NCBI RefSeq assembly: GCF_000827885.1
Contig: NZ_JTKH01000006.1
Location: 186,001 to 250,000 of the forward strand
DNA length: 64,000 bases
Direction of reading: 5' to 3'
Origin: Vibrio renipiscarius
GTDB lineage: Bacteria > Pseudomonadota > Gammaproteobacteria > Enterobacterales > Vibrionaceae
The translations under genes were made by a program, and so were the position numbers. Positions within the stretch are counted from its first letter, which is position 1; every line of letters begins with the position of its first letter. The notes under the pieces were generated by a model, which was not told where the DNA came from, did not search any database, and was given only the letters and a program-made list of their open reading frames with translations. This document shows, piece after piece, positions 54,060 to 63,000 of the stretch.

Positions 54060-54932
54060 CGTTAAAATGGCTTGTTGTAACTTTTGACGATCGTGTCGCC
54101 AATCTCGGTTTGGTGACGCGAGATCGCTGGTAACATAATTCCAACCATCGACTTCAGCTTGGTTTTGCTCACCAAGTATCGCATCAATTTTTCGCCCCTG
54201 GCACGCACGTTCACACCACTCCAACTTCTCACGTAAACTCATTCGTCCTGCGGGACCATATTCTGGCGACAGGTTTTCAATAAACACGAGTTTAGCGTGT
54301 TGGTTTTGGGCAATTGCGCGACCCACTTCGGGCAGAAGAAGAGGGGGCATGATGCTGGTGAGAAAGCTGCCTGGGCCAAGAATGATCATATCGGCTTGTT
54401 CAATGGCCTGAACGCCTTCTTTCGTCGCAGGGACTTCGGGATCAAGATCTAAGCGTTGTAGGTCCGCTTCCATTTCATCAACACTGGTTTCACCCGTGAC
54501 CCATTTCCCTTCTTTCGAGAGCGCTTTTAAATCGGAAGGATGCTCCGACATCGGGACGATATTCACGTCGACTTTAAGCATGTTTCGGATCAGATTGATT
54601 GCATCAAGTGGGCGGACCGAAAGGTTATCCAATGCGGTCAGCATGAGATTACCCAAATTGTGCCCATTGAGCTCGCCGGCACCTTTAAAGCGATACTCGA
54701 ACATCATCGAGCTGATCGAAGGATCGGTGATCAACTGGTTGATGCAGTTACGCGTATCACCCCAAGCGATTCCACCTTGGCAATGACGAATACGGCCCGT
54801 TGAGCCTCCGTTATCTGTTGTAGTGATGATGCCGGTTGCGTTGCTACCAAAATCATTTAAAGCGGCGAGCATTCGCCCTAAGCCATGGCCACCGCCAATG
54901 GCGACAATTTTACGTTGTGAATATAGGGTCAT
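54045..54932 (-). CDS. YvcK/CofD-like protein (GlcNAc-nucleotide-binding family)
   Basis: This 295-residue Rossmann-type protein has the N-terminal loop AIGGGHGLGRML and conserved TTDNGGSTGRIR and ILGPGSFLTSIMPPLL. The family (YvcK in Bacillus, YbhK in E. coli) binds UDP-sugars and links carbon metabolism to cell-wall and shape control; the role in Vibrio is not established. As in E. coli, it lies next to moaA, here divergent from it across the riboswitch leader, and it converges on luxU with a short overlap. Confidence 0.9.
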   Translation of the reverse strand: MTLYSQRKIVAIGGGHGLGRMLAALNDFGSNATGIITTTDNGGSTGRIRHCQGGIAWGDTRNCINQLITDPSISSMMFEYRFKGAGELNGHNLGNLMLTALDNLSVRPLDAINLIRNMLKVDVNIVPMSEHPSDLKALSKEGKWVTGETSVDEMEADLQRLDLDPEVPATKEGVQAIEQADMIILGPGSFLTSIMPPLLLPEVGRAIAQNQHAKLVFIENLSPEYGPAGRMSLREKLEWCERACQGRKIDAILGEQNQAEVDGWNYVTSDLASPNRDWRHDRQKLQQAILTLLAE

Positions 54933-55133
54933 TGTTTTTTCTTATTTTGACATAAACGACTATAATTTAAATTAATCCATTTATCGTCTGTACTCAATAG
55001 TCGGTATTTTATCCTTTAAACATGATTTTTTTGTCTAGAGGGTAGAATCACCCATCATTATTCAGTATTTTAAAAGACAGCTACCGTTTATATGGATTTG
55101 CATCGCAATGATATCATATTGACGGTTGCCATA
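54933..55133. promoter_or_regulatory. Divergent promoter region between the YvcK-like gene and moaA
   Basis: This non-coding stretch should hold the promoters for both directions. I cannot name specific sites with confidence. Confidence 0.45.
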
Positions 55134-55255
55134 ACTCCGAGCTCTGTTCGCTAAGTTCTCTCCTAGAATAAGCCAGCTGAGCCAGTGACGAAAGGTCACA
55201 AGGGCATAATTGGAAATGATTGTGCCTCCCGTGTTTGGAAAGGTGTTCCGTGGCG
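55134..55255 (+). promoter_or_regulatory. Molybdenum-cofactor (Moco) riboswitch in the moaA leader
   Basis: The leader contains the Moco RNA motif: ACTCCGAG near 55134, GCCAGCTGAGCCAGTGAC, a hairpin GTGACGAAAGGTCAC, a stem CATAATTGGAAATGATTGTG-like near 55205-55226, then CCTCCCGTGTTTGGAAAGG. The GGAAAGG that serves as the moaA ribosome binding site and the GTG start codon lie inside the 3' part of the motif, so Moco binding can shut off translation, as in E. coli moaA. Confidence 0.92.
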
Positions 55256-56239
55256 CAACAATTAGAAGATAAATTTCACCGCAAGTTTTATTACTTGCGT
55301 CTTTCTGTTACAGATGTCTGTAACTTCAAGTGTACATACTGCTTGCCTGATGGTTATAAACCTTCGGGGCAGAAAAACTCGTCATTTTTATCCCTACCTG
55401 AGATCAAACGTGTTGTGCGAGCGTTTGCCGATTGTGGTACCAGCAAGGTACGCATCACCGGTGGTGAGCCGAGTTTACGCAAAGATTTCACGCAAATAAT
55501 CGAAACGGTTGCCAATACTGAAGGCATTCGTAAGGTCGCAACAACGACCAACGGTTATCGCATGGAAAAAAGCGTCCAAGAATGGCAGCAGGCAGGTCTC
55601 ACTCACATCAATGTCAGTGTCGATAGCCTCGATCCTCGACTGTTTCATCAAATAACGGGTGAGAACAAGTTTGCCCAGGTGATGGGTGGGATTGAGCGTG
55701 CGCTCGAGATTGGCTACAAGCAGATTAAAGTGAATGTGGTGTTGATGAAAGATCTCAACTCACATCAATTACCCCTATTTTTAAACTGGATAAAAGATCG
55801 TCCCATTCAATTACGTTTTATCGAATTGATGCAAACGGGCGAGATGGATGACTTGTTTAAACAGCATCACGTTTCCGGTGTTCAAATTCGCAATCAACTG
55901 ATTGCCAATGGCTGGCTACTTAAAGTTCGTGAAAAAAATGATGGCCCAGCTCAGGTTTTCGTTCATCCTGATTACAAGGGTGAGATTGGCCTGATCATGC
56001 CGTACGAAAAAGGTTTTTGTGAAAGCTGTAACCGTCTACGCGTGTCTGCGCTCGGTAAGTTGCATCTTTGCTTGTTTGGCGATCATGGCGTTGAATTGCG
56101 TGATTTGTTAGAACAAGATGAGCAAGAACCACAGCTTATTGAACGAATCCAGCAACAGCTGCAAACCAAATCAGTGAGTCACTTCTTACAAGATGGCAAC
56201 ACTGGTATGACGCCAAACTTGGCTTCAATTGGCGGCTGA
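55250..56239 (+). CDS. moaA: GTP 3',8-cyclase MoaA
   Basis: This 329-residue radical-SAM enzyme is the same length as E. coli MoaA. It starts molybdenum cofactor synthesis by converting GTP to 3',8-cH2GTP. The SAM cluster motif is [15 protein letters not shown] and the second C-terminal cluster ([10 protein letters not shown], then LHLCLFG) are present. The C-terminal double glycine (SIGG) is the catalytic tail. The start is GTG at 55250 ([19 protein letters not shown]), directly behind GGAAAGG inside the riboswitch; an upstream in-frame start would overlap the riboswitch and is rejected. Confidence 0.97.
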   Translation: MAQQLEDKFHRKFYYLRLSVTDVCNFKCTYCLPDGYKPSGQKNSSFLSLPEIKRVVRAFADCGTSKVRITGGEPSLRKDFTQIIETVANTEGIRKVATTTNGYRMEKSVQEWQQAGLTHINVSVDSLDPRLFHQITGENKFAQVMGGIERALEIGYKQIKVNVVLMKDLNSHQLPLFLNWIKDRPIQLRFIELMQTGEMDDLFKQHHVSGVQIRNQLIANGWLLKVREKNDGPAQVFVHPDYKGEIGLIMPYEKGFCESCNRLRVSALGKLHLCLFGDHGVELRDLLEQDEQEPQLIERIQQQLQTKSVSHFLQDGNTGMTPNLASIGG

Positions 56240-56326
56240 TCGAATCAATTCTCGTAAAATTCAATCAAATAATAAGCCGTCGGTCTTGATCGACGGCCAA
56301 ATAAATCACAACAGGTAGGTGATCAA

Positions 56327-56839
56327 ATGGGTCATGCAGAAAGCAAATTCCAAGCGGCAAACATTGCAGTACTAACCGTGTCTGACACGCGTACAGAAGA
56401 AAACGATACATCGGGTGGCTACCTAGCGGAAAACGCGAAAGAAGCGGGCCATAACGTTGTTGATAAACAAATTGTTATTGATGACATGTACAAAATTCGT
56501 GCAATCGTGTCGCAGTGGATCGCAGATGAAAATGTCCAAGCGATCATGATCACTGGTGGTACGGGGTTCACTTCACGCGATAGCACGCCAGAAGCATTGA
56601 AGCCATTATTTGATAAAGAAGTTGAAGGTTTTGGTGAGTTGTTCCGCCAAGTGTCTTACGAAGAGATCGGTACTTCAACGATTCAATCTCGCGCGATTGC
56701 AGGTTTTGCTAACCACACGGTTATTTTTGCAATGCCAGGTTCAACGGGCGCATGTCGTACCGGTTGGACAAAGATCATTAAGCAGCAGCTTGATGCGAGC
56801 CACCGTCCATGTAACTTTATGCCACATCTATCGGTTTAA
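56327..56839 (+). CDS. moaB: Molybdenum cofactor biosynthesis protein MoaB
   Basis: This 170-residue MogA/MoeA-fold protein has GGTGFTSRDSTPEAL (molybdopterin-binding signature) and MPGSTGACRTGWTKI. In enterobacteria its exact role is unclear because MogA does adenylylation; in archaea MoaB does that step. It is the second gene of moaABCDE. Confidence 0.95.
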   Translation: MGHAESKFQAANIAVLTVSDTRTEENDTSGGYLAENAKEAGHNVVDKQIVIDDMYKIRAIVSQWIADENVQAIMITGGTGFTSRDSTPEALKPLFDKEVEGFGELFRQVSYEEIGTSTIQSRAIAGFANHTVIFAMPGSTGACRTGWTKIIKQQLDASHRPCNFMPHLSV

Positions 56840-56864
56840 TCCCGATTAACAACGCGGAGCAATC

Positions 56865-57344
56865 ATGAGCCAGTTTACCCATATTAATGCTTCAGGCGAA
56901 GCGAACATGGTTGATGTATCAGCCAAAGTTGAAACGGTACGCGAAGCGCGTGCTGAAGCTTTCGTCCATATGGCGCCAGAAACCTTGCAGCTGATTTTGT
57001 CAGGTGATCATCACAAAGGTGATGTATTCGCAACGGCACGTATTGCCGGTATTCAAGCCGCGAAAAAGACTTGGGATTTGATCCCTTTGTGTCATCCACT
57101 ACTGCTGTCAAAAGTAGAAGTGCAGCTTGAGTCAAATGAAGCTGAAAATTACGTGCGTATTGAATCTGTCTGTAAGTTGGCCGGTAAAACTGGCGTGGAA
57201 ATGGAAGCGCTAACGGCGGCTTCTGTGGCTGCGTTGACGATTTATGATATGTGTAAAGCGGTACAAAAAGACATGGTGATTAGCCAAGTCCGTTTGCTGG
57301 AAAAGACTGGCGGTAAGTCTGGTCATTTTAAGGCGGATGCATGA
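56865..57344 (+). CDS. moaC: Cyclic pyranopterin monophosphate synthase MoaC
   Basis: This 159-residue enzyme rearranges the MoaA product to cyclic pyranopterin monophosphate. Conserved segments are [14 protein letters not shown] and [24 protein letters not shown], the latter with the active-site lysine and aspartate nearby. Its stop overlaps the moaD start by 4 bases. Confidence 0.97.
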   Translation: MSQFTHINASGEANMVDVSAKVETVREARAEAFVHMAPETLQLILSGDHHKGDVFATARIAGIQAAKKTWDLIPLCHPLLLSKVEVQLESNEAENYVRIESVCKLAGKTGVEMEALTAASVAALTIYDMCKAVQKDMVISQVRLLEKTGGKSGHFKADA

Positions 57345-57586
57345 TTAAGGTTCTTTTCTTTGCTCAAACGCGTGAATTAGTCGGTATTGATGAGCTGCAA
57401 GTGGAAGCGTCGTTTGTCAGTGTTGAAGCTCTGCGCGCCCATCTTGCCGCTCAAGAAGGTAAGTGGGACCTTGCACTGGATCCAGGTCGTCTATTGGCGG
57501 CAGTGAACCAGTCGATCGTTCCGTTGACTCATGCCATTACGGATGGTGATGAGGTTGCCTTTTTCCCACCGGTAACCGGAGGTTAA
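57341..57586 (+). CDS. moaD: Molybdopterin synthase small subunit MoaD
   Basis: This 81-residue ubiquitin-like sulfur carrier ends in PPVTGG; the terminal glycine carries the thiocarboxylate donated to the pyranopterin. It overlaps moaC by 4 bases and lies 1 base before moaE, consistent with coupled synthesis of the two synthase subunits. Confidence 0.97.
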   Translation: MIKVLFFAQTRELVGIDELQVEASFVSVEALRAHLAAQEGKWDLALDPGRLLAAVNQSIVPLTHAITDGDEVAFFPPVTGG

Positions 57587-57587
57587 T

Positions 57588-58043
57588 ATGGACGCTCGTG
57601 TCGCAGTATACGCAGAAGACTTTAACGTTGGGGATGAATACCAAGCGTTAGCTCAAGGTACAGCTTCTGGTGCCGTTGTCACGTTTGTTGGCAAAGTGCG
57701 CGATATGAACCTTGGCGACAATGTGGTCGGGTTATCTCTGGAGCATTATCCAGGCATGACGGAAAAAGCGTTGTCAGAGATCTGTGATGAAGCAGAAAAA
57801 CGCTGGCCCTTAGAAGCGATCCGCGTTATCCACCGTGTGGGTGACATGGATATTGGCGATCAAATTGTGTTTGTTGGTGTGGCAAGTGCACACCGCGGCG
57901 CGGCATTTGATGCGTGCGAGTTCGTGATGGATTATCTGAAAACCAAAGCCCCATTTTGGAAGAAAGAGCGCACGACAGAAGCCACTCGCTGGGTGGATTC
58001 TCGCGATTCTGACGCCAAAGCAGCAGAGCGCTGGGAGCAGTAA
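57588..58043 (+). CDS. moaE: Molybdopterin synthase catalytic subunit MoaE
   Basis: This 151-residue catalytic subunit forms the heterotetramer with MoaD and inserts the dithiolene sulfurs. Active-site features are VTFVGKVRDMNLGD, LEHYPGMTEKAL, IHRVGDMDIGD and FWKKE. It is the last gene of moaABCDE, with a terminator downstream. Confidence 0.97.
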   Translation: MDARVAVYAEDFNVGDEYQALAQGTASGAVVTFVGKVRDMNLGDNVVGLSLEHYPGMTEKALSEICDEAEKRWPLEAIRVIHRVGDMDIGDQIVFVGVASAHRGAAFDACEFVMDYLKTKAPFWKKERTTEATRWVDSRDSDAKAAERWEQ

Positions 58044-58079
58044 TTCCGCTGTTGTTATGTCAATATAAATGAATAATTG

Positions 58080-58117
58080 AAGACGGCCATAGGTAACCCT
58101 TATGGCCGTTTTTTTGT
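58080..58117 (+). terminator. Intrinsic terminator of the moa operon
   Basis: GACGGCCATA pairs with TATGGCCGTT around a 9-base loop, then a T-run. Confidence 0.9.
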
Positions 58118-58249
58118 TTAATTGGAAATACCTATCGCAAAAATCGTTGCTTTCCATTTAGTAAAATCAAGAAATTAGGCGACACTTACTGTAACGAACA
58201 TTTTTCATAGCAGCCAAACCAACGTCAGTTGCACGAAAAGGAGATAAAG

Positions 58250-58666
58250 ATGGAATCGTTAAAAGTAAGAGATTATATGACCCTACAAGCAGTGACGTTT
58301 ACGCCTGAAATGTCGCTCAGTGCAGCGTTAGATAAAGTCATGGATTCAGACTATCTTGGTGGCCCTGTCATTAATGAACAAAAGCAAGTGATTGGTTTTC
58401 TTTCTGGCCAAGATTTGCTTGATAAGCTCATAAAGGTGAGTTATTTCTGTCAAGACACCCACATTGTCAGTGACTGTATGTCGTCTGAGGTGCTGTCAGT
58501 ATCGCCGGATATGTCGATTATAGATTTGGCGGATATGATGCAAATTGGCAAGCCTAAAGTTTACCCGGTTCTCGATAATGGTAAGCTGGTGGGTATTATT
58601 ACTCGTAAACATGTCTTGCGGGCGATCGCGAAAAATATCGATGCATGCTTTAAGCATCCGGTATAA
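58250..58666 (+). CDS. CBS-domain pair protein
   Basis: This 138-residue protein is made almost wholly of two CBS motifs (about 6-60, VRDYMTLQAVTFTPEMSLSA; and 75-130, VSDCMSSEVLSVSP), which usually bind adenosine nucleotides as an energy sensor. It has no attached catalytic domain, so its partner is unknown. AAGGAGATAAAG fixes the start at 58250. It is a single gene with its own terminator. Confidence 0.9.
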   Translation: MESLKVRDYMTLQAVTFTPEMSLSAALDKVMDSDYLGGPVINEQKQVIGFLSGQDLLDKLIKVSYFCQDTHIVSDCMSSEVLSVSPDMSIIDLADMMQIGKPKVYPVLDNGKLVGIITRKHVLRAIAKNIDACFKHPV

Positions 58667-58684
58667 ATACGTTTTATTGAATCG

Positions 58685-58704
58685 AGGCGCTACGGCGCCT
58701 TTTG
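58685..58704 (+). terminator. Intrinsic terminator after the CBS-domain gene
   Basis: AGGCGC pairs with GCGCCT around TACG, followed by TTTTG. Confidence 0.75.
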
Positions 58705-58725
58705 TTTTGTTCTCAAGGAAATAAT

Positions 58726-60177
58726 ATGACTGAACAAAGTGCCAAATTTACTCAAGGTTCCACCATGCGCCATATCTTGGTCATGTCGGGGGCGGGGTCG
58801 ATTGGTTTGATGGCACTGTTTGTCGTTGATCTGCTCGATATGCTGTTTATCAGCATGCTAGGCCAAGTTGAATTGGCCGCGGCAGTCGGGTTTGCAGGCA
58901 CTCTGACGTTCTTTTCTACCTCTATTTCTATTGGTACCTCGATTGCCATGGGCGCTTTAGTGTCTAAAGCGATTGGGGCTAAGCAATTGACTTACGCTAG
59001 AGCGCTAAGTAGCAGCATCATGCTCACGGCGTTTCTGATCAGTTGTGCGGTCAGTGCGGTGATGTTCGCTTTTATTCCTGAACTGTTAGCCGCGCTGGGC
59101 GCAAAAGGGTTTGTCGCGGAACGTGCGCAAGCTTATTTACAAATCTTACTGCCGAGTGGTCCCATTCTCGCGTTGGGTATGGCGGCGGGGGCAGGCTTAA
59201 GAGCGGCGGGTGATGCAAAGCGTTCTATGTGGGCAACCCTATCCGGTGGCATTGTGAATGCGATTCTTGATCCTATCTTCATTTTTGTTTTTTTGTGGAA
59301 TGTTGAAGGTGCCGCGTTTGCGTCGGTGATTGCGCGTTGTACCGTATTGGCTTTTTCACTTTATCCTTTGATCAAAACGCACGATTTAGTCGCCAAACCT
59401 TCGTTTTCGGTATGGCGCAGTCACACCAAAGTGATCCTTGCCATCGCGGTTCCGGCGATCATCACCAATATAGCAACGCCGATAGGCAATGCGATTGTGA
59501 CCTCCACCATTGCGCCGTATGGGGAAGACTTTGTTGCAGGATTAGCGGTGATTGGTCGTTTGACGCCGGTCTGTTTTGCGGTGATTTTTGCTCTTTCTGG
59601 TGCCGTTGGGCCGATTATCGGTCAGAACTTTGGGGCGGAGCGATTTGATCGCGTCAAAGAGACATTGAATAACTCATTGTTGGTCACCACCGTGTATACC
59701 TTATTCGTCTGTGTGATCCTGTATCTTACCCAGCAATATGTGATTAAAGGCTTCAGCCTTACCGGTGATGCTGCGTTGATTGTGGGCACGTTTTGTACTT
59801 ACGTCGCGCTGAGTTTTATCTTTAATGGCATGCAGTTTGTGGCGAACACGTCGTTTAATAATCTCGGAAAACCACTCTATTCCACTGCATTGAATTTAGG
59901 TAAAGCAACCTTAGGTACATTACCGTTTGTCTACTTTGGTTCCCATTGGTTTGGCGCGTTAGGCGTACTCTATGGTCAAGCATTGGGTTCGGTCGTGTTT
60001 GGTTTGATTGCTTTGTGGGTATTACAAAAACACATTCGCGACTTGATGCAAGGTGAGGCGGTGGAGTTAAGCCCGCAGGACCCGTCAATCACCAGTCTCA
60101 ATACCACGCCATTTTGCAGTCATGATGCGGTGCTAATTGAAGACGTGGCGGCAAACAAAGATTTTTTACAAAAGTAA
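58726..60177 (+). CDS. MATE-family efflux transporter
   Basis: This 483-residue inner-membrane protein has 12 predicted helices in two six-helix halves. It belongs to the multidrug and toxin extrusion family, which exports cationic drugs in exchange for sodium or protons. Typical segments are GGIVNAILDPIFIFVF and LSGAVGPIIGQNFGAE. The substrate is unknown. The start at 58726 follows AAGGAAATAAT. An additional acidic tail of about 40 residues follows the last helix. Zn-exporter zntA lies just downstream with its own promoter. Confidence 0.9.
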   Translation: MTEQSAKFTQGSTMRHILVMSGAGSIGLMALFVVDLLDMLFISMLGQVELAAAVGFAGTLTFFSTSISIGTSIAMGALVSKAIGAKQLTYARALSSSIMLTAFLISCAVSAVMFAFIPELLAALGAKGFVAERAQAYLQILLPSGPILALGMAAGAGLRAAGDAKRSMWATLSGGIVNAILDPIFIFVFLWNVEGAAFASVIARCTVLAFSLYPLIKTHDLVAKPSFSVWRSHTKVILAIAVPAIITNIATPIGNAIVTSTIAPYGEDFVAGLAVIGRLTPVCFAVIFALSGAVGPIIGQNFGAERFDRVKETLNNSLLVTTVYTLFVCVILYLTQQYVIKGFSLTGDAALIVGTFCTYVALSFIFNGMQFVANTSFNNLGKPLYSTALNLGKATLGTLPFVYFGSHWFGALGVLYGQALGSVVFGLIALWVLQKHIRDLMQGEAVELSPQDPSITSLNTTPFCSHDAVLIEDVAANKDFLQK

Positions 60178-60187
60178 GCAAAACAGT

Positions 60188-60219
60188 TTGACCTTGGAGT
60201 CTACTCCAAGGTTTATGCT
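60188..60219 (+). promoter_or_regulatory. ZntR-type promoter of zntA
   Basis: The -35 TTGACC (60188-60193) and -10 TATGCT (60214-60219) are 20 bp apart, too long for normal use and typical of MerR-family control. The spacer carries the palindrome CTTGGAGTCTACTCCAAG. The layout is almost the same as that of the E. coli zntA promoter, so zinc-bound ZntR (not in the window) is the likely activator. Confidence 0.9.
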
Positions 60220-60248
60220 TGTGGTGTACAGTGATAGGAGAATCAAAT

Positions 60249-62555
60249 ATGTGCACCAAACATGAAGGATGTCGTTCGCCAAAAGTGGCGGTGAATCCAA
60301 CGCAAGAAAGCCATTGCGCAAGCCCTAAAATCAATAGCATTAAAATGGCCAGTGTTGCTACCAGTGATGTCGATTGCTGCAGTAGTTCTGCATGTGCAAG
60401 CGGCAGTGATCCGACTGATGAGGAAAGCGACTCCGGTTCCCAACACCAAGCCCGCTTTACCCATAGCTGGAAAATACAAGGGATGGATTGCCCTTCTTGT
60501 GCTCGAAAAATTGAAACGGCAGTCAATAAAGTCAGCGGTATTGTTGAAGCGAAAGTACTGTTCGCCACTGAAAAATTGGTGATCAAGTCGAACGATGTTG
60601 GTGTTGCTGCGCTCGTGGAGCAAGCCATTACCGATACAGGCTTTACGTTTACTGCCCCTAATCAAAAATCATCGCCTGCGAAACCAACCGGTTGGCTTGC
60701 GGTGCTCAAACAAAATGGTCAGATTGTGGCTATTGCTTCGGCAATGGCGATCGCGGCAATGATCAAACCAACATTCCCCCAAGCCAGTGAGTGGCTGTTT
60801 ATTCTTACCTGTTTAGCCGGCCTTTATCCGATCAGTAAAAAAGCACTGATGTTGGCAAAATCGGGAACGCCTTTCGCGATTGAAACGTTAATGAGTGTTG
60901 CAGCTCTTGGCGCGCTGTATTTAGGCGAAAGCGTTGAAGCGGCAATGGTACTACTGCTGTTTTTAATCGGTGAGCGATTAGAAGCGTTTGCCGCCTCTCG
61001 AGCGCGCAGTGGCGTGCAAGCGCTGATGGAATTGGTGCCAGAAAATGCGACTAAAATTGTCGACGGTCAGCGCGTTGCAGTGTCCGCGAGTGAGTTGAAT
61101 CCCGGAGATGTGATTGAAGTTTCGCCGGGTTCGCGTTTGCCTGCTGATGGCCGATTGCTCAATACCGCAGCAAGTTTTAATGAAAGCGCGTTAACAGGAG
61201 AGTCAATTCCGGTTGAACGCTTGCCACAAGATCCTGTGATGGCAGGAGCTGTGGGCGTGGATAGAGTGGTGCGTTTAACCATCACGTCCAAACAGGGTGA
61301 AAATGCCATCGACCGTATTCTTCATTTGATTGAAGAAGCCGAGTCACGTAAAGCGCCACTGGAACGATTCCTTGATCGCTTCAGCCGTTGGTATACGCCG
61401 TTGATGATGCTGGTGTCATTGCTCGTCATCATAACTCCGCCATTGCTGTTTGCTCAGCCATGGGAAACGTGGGTATATCGTGGTTTGGCTTTATTGCTGA
61501 TTGCTTGTCCTTGCGCATTGGTGATTTCTACTCCCGCAGCGATCACTTCTGGTCTTGCGGCGGCAGCTCGTCGTGGTGCCTTAATTAAAGGGGGGGCCGC
61601 GCTTGAGCAACTTGGTCATGTTGAAGCGATTGCCTTTGATAAAACCGGCACCTTGACTAAAGGCAAACCTGAAGTGACCGATGTCATCAGTGCTCATGGT
61701 TTTAATGACCTTGAGTTACTCCAATCGATTGCCGCGATCGAAGTGGGCTCAAGCCATCCTCTTGCGACTTCGCTAGTGAATCATGCTCAGCAACAGGGCG
61801 TGAGTTTACCAGAGGCCAACGAGAAGCAAGCTCTCATCGGCAGCGGTATTCGCGGTGTGATTGCCGGAGTGACCTATCAAGCGATTGCGCCGAGTAAATT
61901 GACCGTTGCATTGAGTCGCGAGCTCGAACAGTGCATTACTGATCTAGAAGGGCAGGGTAAGACGGTCATTGTGGCTTTGCACGATCAGCAAGTAATGGGG
62001 GTTATTGCTTGGCAAGATACCCTACGAGAGGATGCGAAACGCGCCATAAAAGCGCTGAAAGATCTGGGTATTAGTTCGATTATGCTCACCGGTGATAACC
62101 CGCGTAGTGCGGCTGCCATGGCCAGTCAGATCGATATTGATTATCAAGCCAGCTTATTGCCGCAAGACAAAGTGCATTATGTCGAATCGCTGTCTGCACA
62201 GCGTCATGTTGCGATGGTCGGTGATGGTATTAATGATGCGCCAGCAATGAAAGCGGCCAGTATCGGTATTGCCATGGGCGGTGGTACGGATGTTGCGCTG
62301 GAAACAGCAGATGCCGCAATCACGCACAACCGTTTAACTGAGTTGCCGGCAATGATTGAACTGTCACGGGCGACGATGAACAATATTCGCCAGAATGTCT
62401 TCTTAGCTCTGGGGCTAAAAAGTGTTTTTCTAGTGACAAGCTTGATGGGGATCACCGGCTTGTGGGTTGCGGTGTTGGCTGATAGCGGTGCGACCGCGTT
62501 AGTGACCCTGAATGCTCTGCGTTTGTTAAAGTTCAAAAGTCAGCAAGATGACTAG
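60249..62555 (+). CDS. zntA: Zn(II)/Cd(II)/Pb(II)-exporting P-type ATPase ZntA
   Basis: This 768-residue P1B-type ATPase pumps excess zinc, cadmium and lead out of the cytoplasm. The N-terminus is unusually rich in Cys and His (CTKHEGC, then CCSSSACA) and is followed by an HMA domain with GMDCPSCARK. The catalytic core has the metal-binding CPC motif in IACPCALVIS, the phosphorylation site FDKTGTLTKG, the TGES loop, HP in SSHPLAT, and the GDGINDAPA hinge. GGAG before 60249 fixes the start. The ZntR-type promoter lies directly upstream. Confidence 0.96.
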   Translation: MCTKHEGCRSPKVAVNPTQESHCASPKINSIKMASVATSDVDCCSSSACASGSDPTDEESDSGSQHQARFTHSWKIQGMDCPSCARKIETAVNKVSGIVEAKVLFATEKLVIKSNDVGVAALVEQAITDTGFTFTAPNQKSSPAKPTGWLAVLKQNGQIVAIASAMAIAAMIKPTFPQASEWLFILTCLAGLYPISKKALMLAKSGTPFAIETLMSVAALGALYLGESVEAAMVLLLFLIGERLEAFAASRARSGVQALMELVPENATKIVDGQRVAVSASELNPGDVIEVSPGSRLPADGRLLNTAASFNESALTGESIPVERLPQDPVMAGAVGVDRVVRLTITSKQGENAIDRILHLIEEAESRKAPLERFLDRFSRWYTPLMMLVSLLVIITPPLLFAQPWETWVYRGLALLLIACPCALVISTPAAITSGLAAAARRGALIKGGAALEQLGHVEAIAFDKTGTLTKGKPEVTDVISAHGFNDLELLQSIAAIEVGSSHPLATSLVNHAQQQGVSLPEANEKQALIGSGIRGVIAGVTYQAIAPSKLTVALSRELEQCITDLEGQGKTVIVALHDQQVMGVIAWQDTLREDAKRAIKALKDLGISSIMLTGDNPRSAAAMASQIDIDYQASLLPQDKVHYVESLSAQRHVAMVGDGINDAPAMKAASIGIAMGGGTDVALETADAAITHNRLTELPAMIELSRATMNNIRQNVFLALGLKSVFLVTSLMGITGLWVAVLADSGATALVTLNALRLLKFKSQQDD

Positions 62556-62583
62556 CGGTTAACGGTATTTAAACTTTACCACT

Positions 62584-62736
62584 CGACTTGAAGTTGCAGC
62601 GGTGACTGGCACTCTCAAACCTCATCACATAGCGCCTCTATGTTTAGAGGGCATGCTCAAAGTTTGACTTAGAAGAGGCTATGCCCAGAGGTTTTGTTCG
62701 CTTGTCGCCGACCTGCATCTTCAAGTTGTTTGGGGC
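62584..62736. repeat. About 150-bp imperfect palindromic intergenic repeat
   Basis: The ends are inverted copies: ACTTGAAGTTGCAGCGGTGA near 62586 and the complement of TCGCCGACCTGCATCTTCAA near 62711. The interior can fold further (CCTCTATGTTTAGAGG; GGGCATGC with GCTATGCCC). The CAACTTGAAG-type end is a common dispersed intergenic motif in vibrios as far as I recall; family membership needs a genome search. Confidence 0.6.
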
Positions 62737-62891
62737 TATTTTTACTCAATACCAGCCAGATTGGCTCACCGATAGCCACGTAATTTCGATTCGTGGCTAT
62801 CATTTTTATGCAATGAGTTGATTTCAAACTTGGATTTATTGTGATGCCAACCGTTTTTATGTGTAAATGATTTAGGTGTTACCGTTGATGG

Positions 62892-62907
62892 TGTGACTTT
62901 TATCACT
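62892..62907 (+). promoter_or_regulatory. CRP-cAMP binding site upstream of udp
   Basis: TGTGACTTTTATCACT matches the consensus TGTGA-N6-TCACA in 9 of 10 conserved positions. E. coli udp is also CRP-controlled. Confidence 0.75.
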
Positions 62908-63000
62908 CTTTATCTTTTGGTTGTTGGTTAGAGTGGTTTTGTACCCAATAAATTAACACAGTGAAGCTAATTTGGCGTTCGCTGTTATAAGGAGTTCTCT

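Larger units (their letters stand above)
62556..63000. other. Intergenic region between zntA and udp
   Basis: It contains the palindromic repeat (62584-62736) and the udp promoter region with a CRP site at 62892-62907. Nothing else is visible. Confidence 0.55.
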
